Shown: piece by piece, positions 14,728-22,535 of the stretch
Numbering within the stretch: position 1 is the stretch's first letter
How the letters are laid out: the number at the start of each line of letters is the position of its first letter
Assembly: GCF_007558725.1 (NCBI RefSeq)
Contig: NZ_VLPL01000003.1
Coordinates: 124,001 to 188,000 of the forward strand
Source: Fluviicola chungangensis
Lineage (GTDB): Bacteria; Bacteroidota; Bacteroidia; Flavobacteriales_D; Crocinitomicaceae
Length of the DNA stretch: 64,000 nt
Direction: 5' to 3'
Translations under genes and position numbers: made by a program
The notes under the pieces: generated by a model
Seen by the model: only the letters and a program-made list of their open reading frames with translations
Database searches by the model: none
Told to the model about the DNA's origin: nothing

Positions 14728-15744
14728 ATGATGGATATACCTAATTTATCTCCTTCGGAGCAGTTGCAGGTAATTGCAACTGAGATCAAAACAGAAGGAC
14801 TGAAATACGATTTATTGCGTCGCGAAATTGGAAAAGTAATTGTTGGACAAGAGAACATGGTTCGAAGTCTGTTAATTGCCTTGCTTGCAGACGGACACGT
14901 GCTATTGGAGGGTGTTCCGGGACTGGCAAAAACATTGGCGATTCGCACGCTTTCAAGTGCTGTTTCGGGAGAGTTTTCCCGGATCCAGTTTACTCCCGAT
15001 TTACTTCCTGCCGATGTGACGGGAACCTTGATCTATCAGCAGAAATCAGAGCAGTTTGCGGTAAAGAAAGGACCGATTTTCGCCAATTTTGTTTTGGCAG
15101 ATGAAATCAACCGTGCACCGGCGAAAGTCCAGGCGGCTTTACTGGAAGCAATGCAGGAACGCCAGGTTACGATCGGGGATTCTACATTTGAATTGCCGAA
15201 ACCGTTTTTAGTCTTAGCAACCCAAAACCCTATCGAGCAGGAAGGTACTTATCCTTTGCCCGAAGCACAGGTGGATCGGTTTATGCTGAAAGTGTTTATG
15301 GGTTATCCATCCAAACAGGAAGAGCAGTTGATCTTACGTTCCAATGTACGGCCTGAAGGATTGGAAAAAATCGCACACGTCATGCATCCCGAGGACCTGA
15401 TCAAAGGAAAACATTTAACGCGTTCCATTTACCTGGACGAAAAAGTAGAGCGTTACATTGTGGATATTGTGGATGCTACCCGTAATCCGGCGACTGCCGG
15501 AGTTTCGGAAATTTCAAAATACCTGTTATATGGAGCATCACCGCGGGCAACCATCAATCTGGCATTAGCTGCCAAAGCGAATGCGTTCCTGGAACAGCGT
15601 GGTTTTGTTATTCCGGACGATGTGAGAACGGTTGCGATGGATGTACTTCGCCACAGGGTTGGTTTGAACTACGAGGCGGAGGCAGACGGAGTAAAGCCGG
15701 AACAAATCATAGAACGTTTATTGCAGCGTGTAGAAGTTCCATAA
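14728..15744 (+). CDS. moxR: MoxR family AAA+ ATPase
   Basis: A 338-residue ATPase of the MoxR group, which act as chaperones maturing von Willebrand-factor-A (vWA) domain proteins. Walker A GVPGLAKT is at residues 62-69, Walker B FVLADEINRA at 121-130, then the sensor LVLATQNPIEQEGTYPLPEAQ and the arginine finger region VDRF. First gene of a seven-gene run of DUF58 and Bat proteins with overlaps or gaps of six bases or fewer, except for BatC-BatD where the start is uncertain. Its probable clients are the two vWA proteins encoded downstream. Confidence 0.95.
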   Translation: MMDIPNLSPSEQLQVIATEIKTEGLKYDLLRREIGKVIVGQENMVRSLLIALLADGHVLLEGVPGLAKTLAIRTLSSAVSGEFSRIQFTPDLLPADVTGTLIYQQKSEQFAVKKGPIFANFVLADEINRAPAKVQAALLEAMQERQVTIGDSTFELPKPFLVLATQNPIEQEGTYPLPEAQVDRFMLKVFMGYPSKQEEQLILRSNVRPEGLEKIAHVMHPEDLIKGKHLTRSIYLDEKVERYIVDIVDATRNPATAGVSEISKYLLYGASPRATINLALAAKANAFLEQRGFVIPDDVRTVAMDVLRHRVGLNYEAEADGVKPEQIIERLLQRVEVP

Positions 15745-15750
15745 ATTGTC

Positions 15751-16620
15751 ATGGATAAGGAAGCCTTATTAAAGCGCATTCGTACCATTGAGCTTCAAAC
15801 TCGCGGTATGACCGAACAAGTATTCGCAGGACAATATCAATCTGCGTTTAAAGGTCGTGGTATGTCCTTTAGTGAAGTGAGATCCTATCAGGTCGGAGAT
15901 GATGTACGATCAATCGATTGGAATGTAACAGCCCGTTTCAGAGAACCATTTGTAAAAATTTTTGAAGAAGAAAGGGAATTAACGGTTTTGCTGATTATCG
16001 ACGTTTCGGGTTCGATGTATTTCGGACAAGGAAAAGATTCAAAAATATCCCTTGCTGTTGAATTGGCAGCAACCCTGGCTTTTTCAGCAGCAAAAAAGAA
16101 TGATAAAGTAGGAGCGATTTTTATTTCAGATGAAGTGGAATATTATGTTCCGCCTAAGAAGGGTTTCGGACATGTACACTTTTTGTTGCGTAAGCTCATT
16201 AACCTTCAACCCAAATCGAGTGGCACCAGTTTGGATATGGGATTGAAATATGCCCGCAATATTTTCAAACAACGAAGCATTTGTTTCGTAATCAGCGATT
16301 TTTCCCAATTGGAACTAAGTAAAGAAGGATTTGCCAATACAGCAAGAAAGCACGATTTGGTGGCATTGGGTGTAAGCGATCCGGGAGAAGCAAATCTTCC
16401 GAATGTAGGATTTGTGCGCTGGCTGAATGCAGAAACCAATCGAACGAATTGGATAGACAGTTCTTCTGCACAGGTAAGAAAAGATTACGAAAAAAAACAC
16501 CTCCTTCGGAAAGAAAAAAATGAGGCTTTCTTTCTTCAATTGGGAATTGATGCGGCTTTTTTTGAAGTCGGAGATCACGTTTATTTACCCTTGCTTCAAT
16601 TGTTCAAACGCCGGAAATGA
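15751..16620 (+). CDS. DUF58 domain protein
   Basis: A 289-residue cytoplasmic protein with the DUF58 signature FKGRGMSFSEVRSYQVGDDV (about 34-53) followed by RSIDWNVTARFREPFVKIFEEERE. The vWA-like fold carries DVSGSMYFG (about 87-95), so the metal-ion site DxSxS is present. DUF58 proteins almost always accompany MoxR ATPases; their molecular role is not settled. Six bases separate it from moxR, and its end overlaps the next gene (ATGA). Confidence 0.93.
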   Translation: MDKEALLKRIRTIELQTRGMTEQVFAGQYQSAFKGRGMSFSEVRSYQVGDDVRSIDWNVTARFREPFVKIFEEERELTVLLIIDVSGSMYFGQGKDSKISLAVELAATLAFSAAKKNDKVGAIFISDEVEYYVPPKKGFGHVHFLLRKLINLQPKSSGTSLDMGLKYARNIFKQRSICFVISDFSQLELSKEGFANTARKHDLVALGVSDPGEANLPNVGFVRWLNAETNRTNWIDSSSAQVRKDYEKKHLLRKEKNEAFFLQLGIDAAFFEVGDHVYLPLLQLFKRRK

Positions 16621-17531
16621 GAAGTGTTTTATCCATACTTATCTGTTGGTGTTTTGGAGCAGGTTTTGCACAAACAAAGCATGTGTACTGGGAAAAAGAT
16701 TCCGTTCGCATCGGTGATAAAGCGCATTTGACCATCCTGGTAAAACACAAGCCATCCCGTTTTGATTACAATCCTATTTCGGATGTGTTTATCTGTGACA
16801 TTACTCACAAGGGGCAAACACTCTGGAAGCCGGGAGGAGAATTGGAAATAGAATCGTTTAAAGATACCTCCTATACTCGGAACGGGATCAAATACTGGAA
16901 AGGAGTTTATACGCTGATAGCCTGGGATTCTGCCAAATACCGTTTGCCGGAATTGTGGATGAGCTGGAAAGACTCTACCTTTTCATTTAGAGCACCCAAC
17001 CTGTATGTAGGATTTGTTAAGAAAAAGGTGAAAGATGGAATTGAAGAAATTCCAATCGAACCGGAAAATGAATATTGGAGGCTGTTCAAAAAATACTGGT
17101 GGGTTCTACTGATAGTAGTTGCCGGGATAGTCATTGGAATTCTTTGGAACAAACGCAAGAAAATCCGGAAATCCGAAGAATTGAGTTTGAGAGAACGGAC
17201 CTTACTTGCAATTCAGCAACTCCGGAAAAAGGAGGATTGGCTGCACGGCAAAACCAAATCGCATTATGTCGCCTTTTCTTCCGTATTGAAGATGTATTTG
17301 AGTACCCGCTATGAACTAAACCTGATGGAGCGCACAACGTATGAAACCATTTCCCTCTTAAAGTTAAAGGGCCTTGATCTGAATATGATCAGAAGGGTCG
17401 AAGTGCTTTTAAGGGAAGCCGATATGGTGAAATTCGCCAAAACAGAATTGCATGATATGCATATTCGGTCCAGTCTATTTCGTTTAGAGGAAATTGTAAC
17501 AGAATTAAGTCCATTGGAAATCCCGGAATGA
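16617..17531 (+). CDS. Bat-operon membrane protein, unknown
   Basis: A 304-residue protein with a signal peptide (MRSVLSILICWCFGAGFAQ), a periplasmic beta-rich domain of about 130 residues, one transmembrane helix near 155-173 (YWWVLLIVVAGIVIGILW) and a cytoplasmic helical tail with RTLLAIQQLRKKEDWLHGK and SHYVAFSSVLKMYLSTRYEL. The topology, and the tail resembling that of DUF4381/BatD-type proteins, suggest a subunit linking periplasmic substrate to the vWA proteins. It overlaps DUF58 and batA genes by four bases each, so it is part of the same translational unit. No named family is claimed. Confidence 0.8.
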   Translation: MRSVLSILICWCFGAGFAQTKHVYWEKDSVRIGDKAHLTILVKHKPSRFDYNPISDVFICDITHKGQTLWKPGGELEIESFKDTSYTRNGIKYWKGVYTLIAWDSAKYRLPELWMSWKDSTFSFRAPNLYVGFVKKKVKDGIEEIPIEPENEYWRLFKKYWWVLLIVVAGIVIGILWNKRKKIRKSEELSLRERTLLAIQQLRKKEDWLHGKTKSHYVAFSSVLKMYLSTRYELNLMERTTYETISLLKLKGLDLNMIRRVEVLLREADMVKFAKTELHDMHIRSSLFRLEEIVTELSPLEIPE

Positions 17532-18553
17532 GTCGCTATTTCAACATATTTTTTTGGGAATATGATTTCTACAATCCGCATATGCTTTGGCTCCTGCTCG
17601 CAATTCCTGTGCTCCTGTTTTTCTGGGAATACCTGCAGAAAACCCGGGTTGGTCAATTAAAGTACGCCAATTCGGAGCAAGAGCAATTATCCTATTCGAT
17701 CGGATGGGTGCGTTATATCCGCTGGGGAATAACCACCTGTTATGCAATGTCAATGGCTTGTTTGATTCTGACACTGGCAGAACCTTACAACACTTCCATA
17801 GATCCTCCTAAAATTGATTACAAGAACGGGATCGATATTATTTTGTCTATTGATGCTTCCGGGTCTATGCTCGCGCAGGATTTTGATCCGAACCGATTGG
17901 AAGTCGCAAAACGCGTGGCCAAGAAATTTGTGGATTCCCGAAAAGGTGACCGGGTTGGGTTGGTTGTTTATGAAGGAGAAGCGTATACTGCATGTCCTGC
18001 TACCTTGGATTACAAATTGTTGAAAGATCAGATTACGGCCATTGAACCGGGATACCTGGAGCCCGGAACGGCTATCGGAAGTGGCCTGGGAGTTGCAGTC
18101 ACCAGGTTGAGAAGTGACAGTTTGCCTTCCAAAGTCATTATCCTGTTAACAGATGGCAGCAGCAATACGGGACCCGACCCGATGGAAGCAGCTGAGTTGG
18201 CAAAACAGAAGAAATGTAAAGTATATACCATCGGTGTGGGGGCAAATGGGATGGCACCGACACCGGTTCAAACTCCTTTTGGTGTTATTTATCAGAATGT
18301 TCCCGTAGAAATTGATGAAGCGATATTGAGAGATATTGCCAAGTTGACCAACGGAAAATACTTTCGCGCACAGGATGAAAAATCGCTGGAAAAAATCTAT
18401 GCGGAAATTGACAAGCTGGAAAAACGGAAAATGGAAGATCAGCATTTAGCTGTAGAACCACCATTGACCTTATTTCCCTTTTTTATTTGGAGTATGTTGT
18501 TTTCCCTTGCAGCCTGGGGGGTTCAACGGTTGAAATTCAAGTTGGATGATTAG
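17528..18553 (+). CDS. batA: BatA: membrane-anchored vWA protein
   Basis: A 341-residue protein with two N-terminal membrane helices (about 18-33 and 62-84), a vWA domain and a C-terminal membrane helix (FPFFIWSMLFSLAAWGV). The MIDAS motif DASGSM is complete (Asp109, Ser111, Ser113); LLTDGSSNTGPDP and the TNGKYFRA block complete the fold. Bat proteins were described as aerotolerance factors in Bacteroides fragilis and as virulence-related factors elsewhere; the molecular task is unclear. It overlaps the genes on both sides. Confidence 0.92.
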   Translation: MSRYFNIFFWEYDFYNPHMLWLLLAIPVLLFFWEYLQKTRVGQLKYANSEQEQLSYSIGWVRYIRWGITTCYAMSMACLILTLAEPYNTSIDPPKIDYKNGIDIILSIDASGSMLAQDFDPNRLEVAKRVAKKFVDSRKGDRVGLVVYEGEAYTACPATLDYKLLKDQITAIEPGYLEPGTAIGSGLGVAVTRLRSDSLPSKVIILLTDGSSNTGPDPMEAAELAKQKKCKVYTIGVGANGMAPTPVQTPFGVIYQNVPVEIDEAILRDIAKLTNGKYFRAQDEKSLEKIYAEIDKLEKRKMEDQHLAVEPPLTLFPFFIWSMLFSLAAWGVQRLKFKLDD

Positions 18554-19673
18554 AGAGAACAATACATACAATCATTTGGTGAAAGGGTTGCTCGTTTCCG
18601 AAGCAATTTGGTGGTCGCTGGTACTCGTCATGTATGTGTTTGTCCCGTTGGAAAGTTGGGGAGTAAAACTGCTTCACAGCGAAATGCTTGGTTTGTGGGC
18701 GATTATTCCGCTTTTAGGGATATTAACCTGGATTCAATGGAGATGGAAAGCACAGATTTATGCGGAATATTCCGGTTATGGTTCCACGCGGATGTTGTGG
18801 GTAAGATTTGAGCCGGTTAAAGCCTTTTTACATTATTTTTTATTGCGGAGCACCTATTTTTTTGTGGTACTGGCGATGGCCCAACCAGTAGCAGGATCAC
18901 GAAAAGTGAATGGTTCCAAGCGGGTACTCGACCTGGTTATTTGCCTGGATATTTCGAATTCCATGAATACCAAGGACATGGGTGGAAATAAAACAAGCCG
19001 TCTGACTGCGGCAAAAAATGCAATCGGGGAATTGTTAAATCAATTGAAAGGCGAGCGGATCGCAGTGGTGGTTTTCGCAAATGATGCCTATACACAGCTT
19101 CCGTTGACAATGGATTACGGCGCAGCCAAGTTGTTTGTTCCGGATATAGAAACTTCCATGATCTCGGATCAGGGAACGAATATCGGAAGAGCCCTGGAGG
19201 TTGCGCAGGACCAATTTAAAGACACGGAATCCGGGAAAGCGATCCTGGTGATTACGGATGGAGAAGACCACGAAGCACTTTGGAAAAAACAATTGACGGA
19301 ACTCAAAAAGAAAAACGTAGAATTAGCCTATTTGGGTCTGGGCTCTGCAAAAGGTGGCCTCATACCGAATAATCCTTACGATGAATCCGAAGGATATAAA
19401 CGCGAAAACGGACAGGCGGTTGTGTCTAAAATCGATCAAAAAGGATTGACACGCATGGCTGGTGAATCCGGAAGTATTTTAGTAACTTCAGATAGCCCGT
19501 TCCCGAATATCTATGATATTGCAGCGAATTATAAGAACACAAAAAATAAGCAAGTGATGAAAGTAGAATTTAAGGTAGATAAAAACTATTTTTACATTCC
19601 TACAATTTTAGCGCTCTTGTGTATGATCTGCTACTTCTTTTTACCCATTATCATCCATCCGCATAAGTCATGA
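18546..19673 (+). CDS. batB: BatB: membrane-anchored vWA protein
   Basis: A 375-residue paralogue of BatA with N-terminal membrane helices (about 17-37, 48-64 and 94-113), a vWA domain and a C-terminal membrane helix (YIPTILALLCMICYFFLPI). The metal site is DISNSM (Asp135, Ser137, Ser139), keeping DxSxS; VITDGEDHE is the later metal loop. It likely pairs with BatA in the inner membrane with the vWA domain in the periplasm (inferred from the topology). It overlaps batA by eight bases and batC by four. Confidence 0.92.
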   Translation: MIRENNTYNHLVKGLLVSEAIWWSLVLVMYVFVPLESWGVKLLHSEMLGLWAIIPLLGILTWIQWRWKAQIYAEYSGYGSTRMLWVRFEPVKAFLHYFLLRSTYFFVVLAMAQPVAGSRKVNGSKRVLDLVICLDISNSMNTKDMGGNKTSRLTAAKNAIGELLNQLKGERIAVVVFANDAYTQLPLTMDYGAAKLFVPDIETSMISDQGTNIGRALEVAQDQFKDTESGKAILVITDGEDHEALWKKQLTELKKKNVELAYLGLGSAKGGLIPNNPYDESEGYKRENGQAVVSKIDQKGLTRMAGESGSILVTSDSPFPNIYDIAANYKNTKNKQVMKVEFKVDKNYFYIPTILALLCMICYFFLPIIIHPHKS

Positions 19674-20401
19674 AAACAGTATTGATAATCATTTTGTGTA
19701 TGGTAACCTTAACTTCTTTCGGGCAGGAATGGAAAGAGACACTCAACGAAGCCAGAAGGTTATACAAAAAAGGAAACTACAAAGAAGCGTTAAAGTATTA
19801 TAAAAGAGCCGATCAAATAGCTCCAAATGACGTAGATTTGTCTCAGGAGATTGGTCAGACCGCTTACCGTGCGAATGATTTTGGAACTGCCGCAGAAAAC
19901 TTTGAACGTCAGGCGAATAATGCTGAGACGAAAGAAAAAGAGATCCGGGCCAGAACAAGTTTGGGAGAATCCCGTATGAAGCAACAGGATTTTCAAAATG
20001 CTGTGGAAACATACAAACAGATCTTGAGAATGGATCCAGAAAATGAAAAGGCAAGACAACGGTTAGTTGAGGCGAAAAGATTATGGGAACAACAGAAAAA
20101 GCAACAACAAAACAAACAGGATAAAGAGAATAAAGACAATCAAAATAATAGTCAGAATCAACAGAATCAACAGAATCAACAGAATCAACAGAATCAACAG
20201 AATAATTCAAAGGATAATCAACAAAACCAAAACCAGCAAAATCAAAAATCGCAACAGCAAAAGAGCGAAGAAAAAAAACTACAAGACAAAGAAACCGAGC
20301 GCAAACTCGATGAGTTTAGTAAGCAGGAAATGAATACAAAGAAAAGATTGGATGGTTCAAAAGGTACTACAGGTGGTAAGAGTGCAAGAAAAGACTGGTA
20401 A
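19670..20401 (+). CDS. batC: BatC: TPR protein with Gln/Asn-rich tail
   Basis: A 243-residue exported protein: signal peptide (MKTVLIIILCMVTLTSFGQ), then three TPR-type units between about residues 24 and 140 (EARRLYKKGNYKEALKYYKR, EIGQTAYRANDFGTAAENFE, ESRMKQQDFQNAVETYKQIL). A low-complexity region of Gln, Asn and Lys follows, including a run encoded by five identical 9-base units, and then a charged end (KLDEFSKQEMNTKKRL). TPRs provide a docking surface for the other Bat proteins. The DNA repeat can change length without shifting frame. Confidence 0.9.
   Translation: MKTVLIIILCMVTLTSFGQEWKETLNEARRLYKKGNYKEALKYYKRADQIAPNDVDLSQEIGQTAYRANDFGTAAENFERQANNAETKEKEIRARTSLGESRMKQQDFQNAVETYKQILRMDPENEKARQRLVEAKRLWEQQKKQQQNKQDKENKDNQNNSQNQQNQQNQQNQQNQQNNSKDNQQNQNQQNQKSQQQKSEEKKLQDKETERKLDEFSKQEMNTKKRLDGSKGTTGGKSARKDW
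20153..20197 (+). repeat. Five tandem cagaatcaa units within batC
   Basis: Five perfect copies of the 9-mer cagaatcaa, followed by a degenerate sixth (cagaataat), encoding QNQ repeats. Unit length is a multiple of three, so slippage alters protein length only. Confidence 0.9.
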
Positions 20402-22124
20402 TCAATGGCAATTAATGTTGTTTTTGTTCACACTGGTGAGTCAGATTTCTATTGCTCAAAAACCGGTAGTTGCGCTGACATCCGATAAGAAGGAATTAGG
20501 TGTCAATGAGCACCTGAGTTTTACCATTACAGCCAATGTGGAAGGATCCATGAAAATTGATTTTCCGGTTGAATTTGAAGTGGATCTGAACGTCATGCAT
20601 GGCATGGAACAAAAAATGGATCCGAGCGGTAAGATCAAAACCTACTATTACATGCAACAAACCGGAGCCTTCAAGAAAGAAGGAACCTATTCGTTCTATG
20701 CTTATACCACGTTTAGAAATAAAGTCTACCGATCGAATAAGATTACCATTAAAGTAACCGAAGCTTCGGAAGAAGACAACAAGGTCAATTCAAACGACCC
20801 GGTGTTTGGTTTTATCCAGTGCAAAAAGACAAGTGTGTATGAGGGAGAACCTATTTTACTGAAAGCGAAGGTATTTTCCTATATAAATATTGAGTATTTG
20901 GAAGGATATTCTGACTTTAAAGCAGATATTTCCATGGAAGAGCACTCCTTCCCGAACGGTCGTGTGGAGGTAGAGCAGACCCGTGTAAACGGAAAAGATG
21001 CCTTGGCATTCGAGTATGGAAAGCAGTTGCTGATCCCGGTCGGTACCGGAAAATGCCATATCAAACCTTTTGAAATGGCATTGCGCTGTCATGGCTCTTT
21101 GTTCTCCAAAACCATGCGGTTCCGTTCATCCGGATTGTATATCAACATCAAACCATTGCCTGGGAATGCTCCAAAAGATTTCATCGGGGCGGTAGGTGAG
21201 TACCGGCTTTCTCAAAAAAGCCCAACCAAAGAGATCAAAGAAGGCGAAGTATTCACACTTGAGTTGGTTATTGCAGGAGTAGGAAACCTGCATAATTCCA
21301 ATGCTCCGAAATTAAAATTGCCAAAGGGTTGCTCGATTTACGGGGATCCGGAACGGATTGAAGATATCGAATTCACTGAAAGCGGTGCGGAAGGAATGAT
21401 TACTTACCGATTCAATATTCAGGTGCTGGAAGACCATGACCTGGCGTTTAGTGCCCCCTCGATCAGTTATTTTGATCCTGAAAAGGAAAAATACATAACG
21501 ATCAAAGGAAATTCGTTCAACATTCATGTACTTCCGGATAAGAGTTTTAATCCGGTGGTTCTGACAGACCCTGCTTCCGGGACACATACTGATATGGTTG
21601 ACTTGAAAACTCAGAAAACAGCTACGTCAGAAACAAAAACAAAATCTTCTTCCAAATCTAAATTGTGGGTAGGAATTGTGGCACCGACCAGTTTGCTGGG
21701 CCTTCTGTTTGTGTTCCTGGCAGTTAGGAAACGCAAGAAAAAGGAAACGGGTAAGATTGAACTCTCCGAAACGGATGAACTTCCAAGAACCCCCGTTTTC
21801 TTAAACGAAACAAAAGCGGAAATTCCCGTAGAAACCATCGATTACTGGAAAGATGCTGAAAAGCACGTCGAAGATCCAAGCATTTTCGCAATTCTTCTGC
21901 CCAAAGCAATCATTCAACGGATCGAGCAGTGTGAAAAATGTAATTTCCAGTCGAGAGAGAAGGCTTTTGACAGATTATTGGACACCAATCCTGAGATTGC
22001 TAAGGGCTTACGCGAAATCATCGAAATGTGCGATCAGTACCGCTACGGATTTGGTACTGAGCATTTAGAAACGGAGAAGATTTTGGCACATGCAGAAAAC
22101 TTGTTAAGTCAATTGCCTTCCTAA
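20382..22124 (+). CDS. batD: BatD-like oxygen tolerance protein
   Basis: About 580 residues with a signal segment (LMLFLFTLVSQISIAQ), several periplasmic Ig-like beta domains (VALTSDKKELGVNEHLSFTI; VFGFIQCKKTSVYEGEPILL; AVGEYRLSQKSPTKEIKEGE), one membrane helix near residues 437-456 (LWVGIVAPTSLLGLLFVFLA) and a cytoplasmic helical tail. This matches BatD, the usual last large member of Bat operons. The start is uncertain: GTG 20382 has aggtgg nine bases upstream and gives a normal signal peptide; ATG 20352 or ATG 20415 are alternatives. No BatE-type TPR/SH3 gene follows. Confidence 0.87.
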   Translation: MQEKTGNQWQLMLFLFTLVSQISIAQKPVVALTSDKKELGVNEHLSFTITANVEGSMKIDFPVEFEVDLNVMHGMEQKMDPSGKIKTYYYMQQTGAFKKEGTYSFYAYTTFRNKVYRSNKITIKVTEASEEDNKVNSNDPVFGFIQCKKTSVYEGEPILLKAKVFSYINIEYLEGYSDFKADISMEEHSFPNGRVEVEQTRVNGKDALAFEYGKQLLIPVGTGKCHIKPFEMALRCHGSLFSKTMRFRSSGLYINIKPLPGNAPKDFIGAVGEYRLSQKSPTKEIKEGEVFTLELVIAGVGNLHNSNAPKLKLPKGCSIYGDPERIEDIEFTESGAEGMITYRFNIQVLEDHDLAFSAPSISYFDPEKEKYITIKGNSFNIHVLPDKSFNPVVLTDPASGTHTDMVDLKTQKTATSETKTKSSSKSKLWVGIVAPTSLLGLLFVFLAVRKRKKKETGKIELSETDELPRTPVFLNETKAEIPVETIDYWKDAEKHVEDPSIFAILLPKAIIQRIEQCEKCNFQSREKAFDRLLDTNPEIAKGLREIIEMCDQYRYGFGTEHLETEKILAHAENLLSQLPS

Positions 22125-22212
22125 AGTCTTTTTTGACAGAAAAGTTGTTCCAAAAAGATTCACTTTTGATTTTTTTACTACTTTTACCACACAAAACACA
22201 AATTAAACTATC

Positions 22213-22380
22213 ATGAGCATTTTTGGTATCGTATTGTTTCTTTTGATCGGGGGTATGGCATTTTGGATGTTATTGTTCTTAATGGGCTTTGTCCTTCCTT
22301 TTTGGATTACATTGGGAATCAACCAACAAATGCGTCCAAAACGTGTATTTGAAAAAGAGAACGATTCAGAAGCAAAGTAA
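22213..22380 (+). CDS. Small membrane peptide (55 residues), unknown
   Basis: ATG at 22213 opens a 55-codon frame: MSIFGIVLFLLIGGMAFWML, then LFLMGFVLPFWITLGINQ and a charged tail ending ENDSEAK. One long or two short membrane helices with a cytoplasmic basic/acidic tail are expected. Support for being real: hydrophobic then charged architecture, a clean stop, and a strong terminator 22 bases later. No family is recognised. Confidence 0.6.
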   Translation: MSIFGIVLFLLIGGMAFWMLLFLMGFVLPFWITLGINQQMRPKRVFEKENDSEAK

Positions 22381-22401
22381 TTTTGCATCGGCATATTTGA
22401 G

Positions 22402-22437
22402 AACCCTGATTCCGTGCATACGGAATCAGGGTTTTTT
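22402..22437 (+). terminator. Strong rho-independent terminator
   Basis: A perfect 13-base stem aaccctgattccg (22402-22414) with its complement (22421-22433), six-base loop, T-run to 22437. Confidence 0.9.
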
Positions 22438-22502
22438 GTTTCTTGAGAAACCGGAGTTCACTAAAAGTGATGAAAGGATGGAAGACTTTCAAAACAGGCT
22501 CC

Positions 22503-22510
22503 TATCTTTG
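22503..22510 (+). promoter_or_regulatory. -7 promoter box of the M43 protease gene
   Basis: TATCTTTG, 26 bases before the chosen ATG at 22536; identical to the box before rplU. Confidence 0.5.
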
Positions 22511-22535
22511 TCCAACTTACTACTCGTCGATAAAC

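Noticed and set aside
20067-20333. Frame with repeated Asn-Arg-Ile units over batC
   Set aside because: Antiphase reading of the cagaatcaa repeats; the batC frame is clearly the real one.
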